64,000 bases of DNA from Ectocarpus siliculosus (Eukaryota; Sar; Phaeophyceae; Ectocarpales; Ectocarpaceae). Shown here piece by piece: positions 57,801 to 64,000 of the stretch (position 1 is the first letter of the stretch; the number at the start of each line of letters is the position of its first letter). The notes beneath the pieces were generated by a model that saw only the letters and a list, made by a program, of their open reading frames with translations, was not told the origin of the DNA and ran no database searches. The stretch is from assembly GCA_000310025.1 (NCBI GenBank), contig FN649747.1:2061807-2125806 (forward strand), read 5' to 3'. Made by a program: the position numbers and the translations under genes.

Positions 57801-60800
57801 GAAACCAAGGATAAGGAGGGTCTAGAAGTGTACGGAATGTTGAAAGAAGGAATAGGGTTCAAGGATTACCTACATGGACCAATGGATGCAGGGACAAAGC
57901 TTAAGGTCAAATTCAGGACCGGGGACACAGGCCTTCGAGAACGTCGACGAAGACACAGGACGGTAGACGACGAACACGACAAGTTCAAATGCGATTGCGG
58001 CTTCGAATGCGAAGACCGTGTTCATGTAGTCGCGGAATGTCCGTGGTACGAAGAGGAGAGGGAAGTGTACATGACTGAGCTGGGAAAAATACAAGCGGAC
58101 GTACAGGGAGATGTTTGAGGCATGGAATAGAGAGAAGAGGACGGTAGCTGTGCTGGGGAGTAGGAAGTGGTTTGAAAAGGCGGGAAGGGATATCGTTAGG
58201 AATGACAGACTAGGGAAGACATTTTTGAGCCACCTTTGGCAAAGTAGGAAGGAACGATTGGCCATCGGTGATCGGTCCTGTGGGAACAATGCTCCGTCCT
58301 CTCGAGGACGCGTGGTCAATGGTCTAACCGCTAAGGCATGCAAAACATAAGAGTACGCCCCCCCCCCCCCCCATGAATGGTGGTCGAGTAGATCAATGTT
58401 GTGCGGGGTTGAGAACCCTCACTCCGCGCAAGGGGGAGGATCGTTGTGTTAAATTCGTCAAGCACCCTCGAGGCAGTTACACAGTGCTTCCAACTGTCTC
58501 TGGAAGTGAAAGCACCAGAAAGCAAATTAAGTCATACGCAGCTGTCATCCAAGGAAGTAAGCCAAGATGCCGAACACCCTTAGCAGGATGCAGCGCACCC
58601 TTCATGCGACTCGCCGAATACCTCACGGCGCTTCGCGCTTGGTGATGTGAGAGCCTGGTCCGGTGAGAACCCGGCGTGCTCCGTCCCGGCTTTGTAGGGA
58701 TGCGAGGTCGATGGTCTAACGACTACGGCATGCACGACTATGAGTACACCCCCCCCCCCCCCCGCCCTCCTCACCTCGATTATCTCAGCCCCGTACTTGT
58801 TAATCTTCGTCTCCCCCATGCCGCCCACCGACGTGAGCGTGGTGAGGTCGACCGGCCTCCTCTTCGACAGCTCCTTCACCACGGCGCCCCCCATGACGTT
58901 GTACGGCATCTCGCCCGTGCGATCCGCTATCTCCTTCCTGAGATTTAGCTGTTTCACGGTACACCGCGGTCGGCATCCGGGCGTGTGTGTGTGCGTGGGG
59001 GGGGGGGGGGATGGGTGCACACCATGACCATGCGGTAAAGAAGAACAAAAAAACGCGGGTGGACAAACAACGGCCGCGGGATGTGTACGGGAAGAACATA
59101 AACACGTGAGCCTAAGGGAAAGCGCTGCGATCGTATATACATACTGCTGTACGAGCGCCTGAGCACCAAAATCGTCAGGGTAGGCTAATATGGTCAGGGA
59201 GTTCTGCGATGACACATATACAGACAGCGCCCGCACTTTAGGACCTCTAGTATTGTCCAACGCTAGGGTTCTTAGTGCCTTTTTTGCATGTGGGTTTTAG
59301 GGTAGAGGTTCTCAATCGAGCTCACGTGTGGTGCTCAAGTTCGTGGTTCGCTAAAGATGTCGAGCGCCAAGTTCTTAGCTGCCAAGGTCCTCAGTGCGAT
59401 GGGCGACATCTGTATACAAGCGCTCCCGAGTACCAAAATATCTAGGTGAGGGGGGTAGCGTACTTACCCTAAGCAGTGCGTGCGTGCCCCACAACTCCCC
59501 TCACTGAGGAGACTTGAGCACATCCCCTTCGACTACTGTGGGTACATGGCGAACAGGTGTACACTCTTTTTTGTATTGTTTCGTATGCCAATATTTCCAA
59601 AAACAAATCGCACGTACCAGGAGCGCGTGCACTTTCTGCTCCTCCTCGGAGAGCCCGTTGCGCGCGGCGTTGGTCTGCGGGTAGCCGTCCGCGGGACGCG
59701 CAGCGGCCGTCCTAAAACGCCTCCCTTCCGTCGCCAGTTCATCGGAAGGCGTGAAAGACATGGGGAGCTTCTCCTATATAGATAAATAGAGAGAGTGGGG
59801 GGCGGGGGCGTGCTCATGTTTTGCATGACCATTGACAACGATGGTTGCGGTGGGGGTGGGGGTGGGGGTGGGGGAGGGATGTTGTCACGTAAACGCCTCC
59901 CTTCCGTCGCCAGTTCATCGTAAGGCGTGAAAGACATGGGGGGGTTTCTCCTATACAGATAAATAGAGAGAGGGCAGGAAGGGGCGTATTCATGTTTTGC
60001 ATGCCTTAGCTGTTAGACCATTGACAATGATGGTGGTGGTGGGTGGCACTCGTGTAAACGCACACCGAAAACCGCGATGGCAGAACGAACAAACCTTGGT
60101 GGCCTGGAGGAAGCTCCTCCCCTGGCGGGTCAAGCGGTAGGTCGTCCCGCTCCGCCCGCCGTTGTCGCTCGAGAACGACACCGCTTCAAGGAACCTGCGA
60201 CAGCACCAGCACCAGCACCAGCACCAGCACCAGCACCAGAATTTATCAACAACCATACCAACTTCAGCCGCGAGAACGATATGGCACACAAACAGCAGTA
60301 CCTGGTATGTAAAGTACAGCAACAAAATCGATACGCGGGAGGGACGGGGAAGCAACAGCACCGGGACTACTATCTACGACCACGCCAACTTGGGCAGCGA
60401 GAGCACCACACGAACAGCAAAAAGCAGAAATTACAACACCAACATCATCATACGGAAAGGGTGGGGGGGGGGCACGACCATCACCACTTAAAAGTTAAAA
60501 GATCAAAATGGTTTGATACGATGCGGCGGGACTTCAAACACTCACAACACAAAACACTCGAAAAAGTCATCTGACTTCTTCCAAAGAGAACCACGGGCTC
60601 AGGGGGACATAACCCATGTACGATGCCGCGGACCCTGTCATCGCTTCGACGACCACGTTTGACGGCGCCGCCCAATAAACTGACGACACGATGACGCCAC
60701 TTGCCCGACTCAATCTGACCAAGATGAGCAAGGCGCCGTTCGTTCACACACCTGAGGCGCGCGATCGCACTACTCACCCCTGTCTCTCGACGAGTTGGTG

Positions 60801-63800
60801 GAACAAGGCCTTCCAGAACGTCTCCGTCTTGCCTCTCTCTTTCCCCTTGCCGAAAGACGGCTTCATGGCGGCGTTGTGCACCCGGTCCGTTCCCCTCTTG
60901 GTCCCCATCAGCAGACCGATCGGCACTGAAGACAAATAAAAAAAAAGAAAACGGGTCGTGTGTGTGTGTGTATGTATGCATCATGTGCCTGCGGGCAACT
61001 TGGATGGCATTCTCGCACCTTCACCAAACGAGTAGCAACCCAACAAACGCGGGAGTTGACAAAAGTACGTTTGTTGAGGGAGACGGTGAAGTCGCGGGTG
61101 CCCTACAAGCTACGCCAACTATTCGTACGTGGATGCGTATGTCGTCACACCACCTTCTATCGCGTAAAAGTTGCAGCCAACGGTGACGCCGCCAAACACG
61201 TCACACCACTAGGCAAGCACAGTGGACAAAATAGCACAGTAGTATGCGTAAGAGTAGGCAAAATGCAGGTATCACAGGAATACTACAATATGTAGGTCGG
61301 CACAGTAATTTGTCCGGCGGCGAAGACGACAAACAGGCCTGGTCCAGCGACGTAATCGGCACAGCAGTCCATCCCCATCCACACTCCCATCACATTTGGC
61401 TTACTATCCCATCCCAGTCACTCCCATCACAAAGCGTGTCCCATCCGGTGCGAAACACGATAACGAGAGGCCCTCCCCGCCCTCCTCCTCTTGCTGCCCT
61501 CCCCTCACCCGTTATCCCGTACCGCCCTCCGGAGTCGTGAACTGCCTGCAGCACCAGCCTGGCCGGGCCGGTGAACAGCTCGACGTCCTGTGGGAAGCGG
61601 CGGCGAAGGCCAAGACGTCGTCGCGCGACAAAAACGCTTGGGTCATGCCAACAATTGTACATGGGCGTTGTTGCACTGCTCTATGCATCGTACCACAGGC
61701 ACGTTGAGCGAATGCAGTCAGTTTACCGCAGAAATACGCAAGAGCGGCAGCAGTTCCGACTGGCTTTCGAAGGGCCGCAGCCGTGCCGCCCCGCCCTCTC
61801 GAAAGAGACACTCACGCCGCAGCAAAGAAGTACATACGCCGATAGGCTAACACGAGCACTTGGTGTGTACACTGCAGAGGTGCACGCGGAAAAATCTCAG
61901 GGAATAGCAAGAGCCAGCCCCCAGGAATATGGCACACACCAAATACATTTTTTTAGTGTTTGGGACGATTCTGAATAGTGGCACTTTGGTCACCCCGCAT
62001 ATCAGTGTGTTTGGCGGGCACGTACCAGCACACTGCGGGGCCCCCACTGCTGTACTTCTGCTGTATAGCCTACGGGTGGCTGCGTCCAAAACGAAACAAA
62101 AAATGCCGACAATGTTAGCCCTGCCACAGGGAAGCAACCACCCACCTCGTTGGTCGCGGTAGCGCCATTAGCGGATGCTGCCGCAGCCGCAGCGGTACGG
62201 TCACAAACGTCGCAGCCGTCGCACTTCGAATCCCCTGCCACATGGTGCACACACGACGGGTTGGTGGGTTCGGTGCTAAGCTCGGCCTCAACAATGGTGA
62301 CGGTCGTGCGAACGGTAACTTCCTTCGCTCAAGAAGAAAAGATAGTCGTTTGGCGTCAGAGGAGAGCCATTGATCTGGAAACACGGTGGCGTCGGCGAGC
62401 ACTTACATACTGCTGCACTGCACTGCTGCTGTCTGATGCTCAATTCCCGGCTTGCTCGCTGGGTACACGGAATGGCTTCTTCCTGCTGCTTCGGAGTTAG
62501 AGCACTACCGGCCAACAGCTCCTTAGACACCCATGTACCTTGTCCTCGAACCAGTCTCTCACTTGTATTGCCAGTGCATCATTGCACCCCGCCCTCATTC
62601 CGAAAGGCCTACTTAGCCAGCTTTCCCTTACAAACCTTGCTGCAAACTCAATGACATGCCCAAAATCCCCAATCGAGTGCTCTGCACAGCCCCCCTCCTT
62701 ATACATCACGACATGTCCAAGGTGACCTCACAAATGGCGGGAACGGTACAACACGCAGCCATGGACATGAGATTCCGTATTGGATGACGTCAGAAAATGA
62801 CGTCGTCATCCGAAACGGTACCTAGAAGGGCGTCAGGATTTCGTACTACAGGCGGTGACAAAACGAAACGGCATACCTCTGGTTGTACACCACGGGACCA
62901 CCATGTACGGAAAAAACATACTAAATTCAGGAAGACATCTCAAAACACTGCCTGGGCGACAAGCAGCCAATTATCGAAGGGTAACCCCGGCAACTCGATT
63001 ACCAACACGCTGCAGCAAACGGCGTCTCAAAAGAGAGGAACAAGACGAAGAAATCAGCTCACCACAGGAGCGAGCAAGGTCACCTCAAAAAATAACGAAA
63101 AACATTCCCGAAAACGGCGAAATCTCAACAAAATGACTTCGAAAGACGCGGCGATATTTCAGAACACAGAGGGGTTGGAAACGAGCAAAGGTTTCGTCTG
63201 CAAAACTGGCGGTGGCCGCGGTGTTTCGGGCGGCCTCTCGCGCCTCCCTCTGACTCTGACTCTGACTCACTCTCACTCTCGCTCTTAACCATGCCCTCAG
63301 CGGTTTCATCTGCAAAACCGGCGGCGGCCTCAGCCTCTTGGCCGGCCGCTCCCGCTTTCACTCTCACTCTCATACTCACCCATGTCCTCAACGGGTTCAT
63401 CTGCTAATAACTGGCGGCGGCGGCGGCGGCGGCGGCGGTCGTTCATGCATCCTTTTTCGCCTCTTTCTGAATCTCACTCTGACTCTGACTCTGACTCTTA
63501 GGCATGTCCTCAATGGCTTCATCTGCGAACCGGCGGGCGGCCGCAGCCTTTCACACAGTCTCTCACGCCTCTCGGCCACTTCACTCTCATTCTCACTATT
63601 GCCCAATGCCCTCAACGCTTTCATCTGCAAACCGGCGGCGGCCGCGGCCTTCCAGGCGCCCTTTCGCGCCCCTCCCTCTATCTCGTACTCTGGCTTCACT
63701 CCTCACTCTCACTCGTACTCAACAATGTCCTTCTCACTCTTACCCATGTACTCTCACTCTCACAACCACTCAAACCCATGTCCTCTCACTCTCACTCTTA

Positions 63801-63871
63801 ACCCATGTCCTCTCACTTTCACTCCCATTCTTATCAATGTCCTCCCACTCTCACTCCCACTCTAACCCATG

Positions 63872-63906
<35 letters not shown>

Positions 63907-64000
63907 CACTCTTACCCATGTCCTCGCCAAAGTAGGCCAGGATGGCCCGCCGCCGGCACCCGAGGGAGGTGGAGAACTTCTCTATCTCCGCCAGCAGCTT
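51836..64000 (-). CDS. RecQ-family DNA helicase, C-terminal two thirds (5' end off window)
   Basis: Exons: 64000(continuing)-63916, 62327-62146, 61587-61509, 60925-60778, 60194-60095, 59767-59618, 58948-58775, 56999-56914, then 54716-54565, 54034-53907, 53317-52636, 51970-51836 (TAG). Zinc module: GCRRRAILAYFGED, then SCVHH and KCDGCDVC after an insert of about 25 residues. RQC domain: ARLVLQAVHDSGGRYG, FGKGKERGKTETFWKALFHQ and TYRLTRQGRSFLQ. HRDC: LRKEIADRTGEMPYNVMGG to INKYGAEIIEVLK. Then a helix-turn-helix region of the kind found at RecQ/WRN C-termini (TLEQVAARM...GTFAGHLAACLEAGL, KPIFERLPPG). A Gly/Ser/Ala-rich tail carries three LFTPSYA-like motifs and KKRALPSW/AKRVSPPK basic patches. 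The end is a winged helix (EVVLRLIKEAG, SEKALRTLLDGM). The 56914 to 54716 junction is phase-inconsistent, so a linker exon is missing there. The ATPase core lies past 64000. Role: 3'-5' unwinding in nuclear recombination and repair. Confidence 0.9.
54700..55040 (-). repeat. Duplicated 3' splice-site region of a RecQ exon
   Basis: In minus sense, GTGGTTTCAGACTCCCTGAC then GCTGGAGC at the start of exon 54716-54565 recurs at about 54963-54935 as GTGGTTTCAGGCTCCCTGAC then GCTGGAGC. The preceding intron sequence is shared too (CGAACCTCACGCAATGCCT, GGTCGCTC). The upstream copy diverges after about 18 exon bases and has no continuing frame. The (GA)n tract 54728-54801 has expanded within the real copy. 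Confidence 0.85.
54728..54801 (+). repeat. (GA)n microsatellite at a RecQ 3' splice site
   Basis: About 36 GA units with one GAAA interruption, ending 12 bp before the 3' splice site of RecQ exon 54716-54565. In gene sense it is a long CT tract and may act as the polypyrimidine tract. Confidence 0.95.
56201..56880 (+). repeat. Dispersed repeat, copy 2 (three subrepeats)
   Basis: Nearly identical to 124-735, including a G run at the left end and the block GTGTACTCATAGTCGTGCAT. The right part has three TTTTACAACGTCGTTGCC units starting at 56682, 56748 and 56816. It is inserted in the RecQ intron after exon 56999-56914. ACGAARCTCACGATGYTGTC occurs on both sides (near 56078 and 56905), a possible old target duplication or a copy of the exon's 5' splice site. 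Confidence 0.85.
57560..58360 (+). mobile_element. 5'-truncated LINE fragment (3' end of ORF2)
   Basis: Opposite strand to the RecQ gene, inside its intron. The main frame 57576-58118 reads WEAKWANKKRGRQPTEWV, FRTGDTGLRERRRRHR and CDCGFECEDRVHVVAECPWY, the Cys/His knuckle typical of the tail of non-LTR retrotransposon polyproteins. The coding similarity continues in another frame (58111-58350: GSRKWFEKAGRD, FLSHLWQSRKERLAIGD), so one frameshift separates them. The reverse transcriptase part is absent. The end GTGGTCAATGGTCTAACCGC then TAAGGCATGCAAAAC leads into a C run. A weaker copy of this tail lies at 19922-19995. Confidence 0.8.
58365..58760 (-). repeat. Dispersed repeat, copy 3 (inverted, partial)
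   Basis: Reverse complement of the first ~390 bp of copies 1 and 2, with more mismatches, bounded by C runs on both sides. It abuts the LINE fragment on its right end. The ends of the LINE tail and of this repeat share GGTCAATGGTCTAAC-like and CATGCA..AC.A.GAGTACCC words, suggesting that the repeat is a LINE-derived or LINE-mobilised element. Its edge lies about 15 bp from the 5' splice site of RecQ exon 58948-58775. Confidence 0.85.
59715..60040 (-). repeat. Tandem duplication of a RecQ 3' splice site and exon start
   Basis: In minus sense, the start of exon 59767-59618 (ATGTCTTTCACGCCTTCCGA then TGAACTGGCGACGGAAGG) recurs upstream at about 59937-59895 with Pro-Ser changed to Pro-Tyr (TTACGA). 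The flanking intron is copied too (CTCTCTATTTATCTRTATAG, CATTGTCAATGGT, CATGCAAAACATGA). In the upstream copy the acceptor AAG is AAA and the frame runs out after about 17 codons, so it looks like a decoy. Confidence 0.88.
60203..60239 (+). repeat. (ACCAGC)n hexamer repeat beside a RecQ acceptor
   Basis: Six ACCAGC units end about 9 bp before the 3' splice site of RecQ exon 60194-60095. In gene sense the acceptor is preceded by GCTGGT repeats rather than a normal pyrimidine tract. Confidence 0.85.
63190..63720 (+). repeat. Degenerate ~105-120-bp minisatellite in a RecQ intron
   Basis: Five anchors of the form TTCATCTGCAAACCGGCGGC lie near 63199, 63303, 63397, 63518 and 63620. They are separated by CACTCTCACTCTGACTCT arrays and ATGYCCTCAACG. 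Simple CTCACT repeats continue to about 63905, next to the 5' splice site at 63916. Confidence 0.85.

Noticed and set aside
62497-62709. 70-codon minus ORF in a RecQ intron as a coding exon
   Set aside because: It does not fit between the zinc-module exons, which join in phase without it. It could be a decayed insertion, but no family is recognised.

Overview
The window looks like nuclear DNA of a multicellular stramenopile, most like a brown alga of the Ectocarpus type. This is an inference from four things: genes split into many small exons (41-150 nt typical) by introns of several hundred bases to about 3 kb, abundant CAG/CTG and GA tracts, interstitial TTAGGG-like repeats, and a 5'-truncated LINE. 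It is not bacterial. One assembly gap (98 N) lies inside G homopolymers. I found genes by joining exons on donor/acceptor signals and reading phase, because single open frames are misleading here.

Layout. 1-735: copy of a dispersed repeat. 1283-4600 (-): 5' part of a gene for a secreted or membrane-anchored protein, possibly a beta-helix. 4600-8702: no gene recognised. 8703-19145 (-): a CAMK-like Ser/Thr kinase whose last 11 exons join in phase. 20024-29815 (-): eight more in-phase exons of an unrecognised protein that run towards the kinase and may be its N-terminal half; one junction is unresolved. 30537-36493 (+): complete 5-exon TVP38/TMEM64 (VTT-domain) membrane protein, with a large TAC-rich repeat array in intron 1. 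38278-38745: a tandem repeat. 39044-42916 and 46424-50128: direct segmental duplication, each copy holding a 5-exon CoA-diphosphatase-type Nudix gene (-). Between them is a small SPPY-motif methyltransferase gene (43818-44570, -) and a foldback element. 51836-64000 (-): 3' two thirds of a RecQ helicase gene (zinc module, RQC, HRDC, helix-turn-helix, low-complexity tail, winged helix); its ATPase core lies beyond the right edge. Its introns hold the second and third copies of the left-edge repeat and the LINE fragment.

The most unusual pattern is that tandem duplications repeatedly span exon-intron borders. A minisatellite carries extra copies of a kinase 5' splice site. In the RecQ gene two 3' splice sites, and apparently one 5' splice site, are duplicated with adjoining exon bases. 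The two Nudix copies also diverge in frame at a CAG tract, giving different C-termini. No operon-like cooperation is expected; the genes look like independent housekeeping and signalling loci. No tRNA, rRNA, CRISPR or virus-like element was found.
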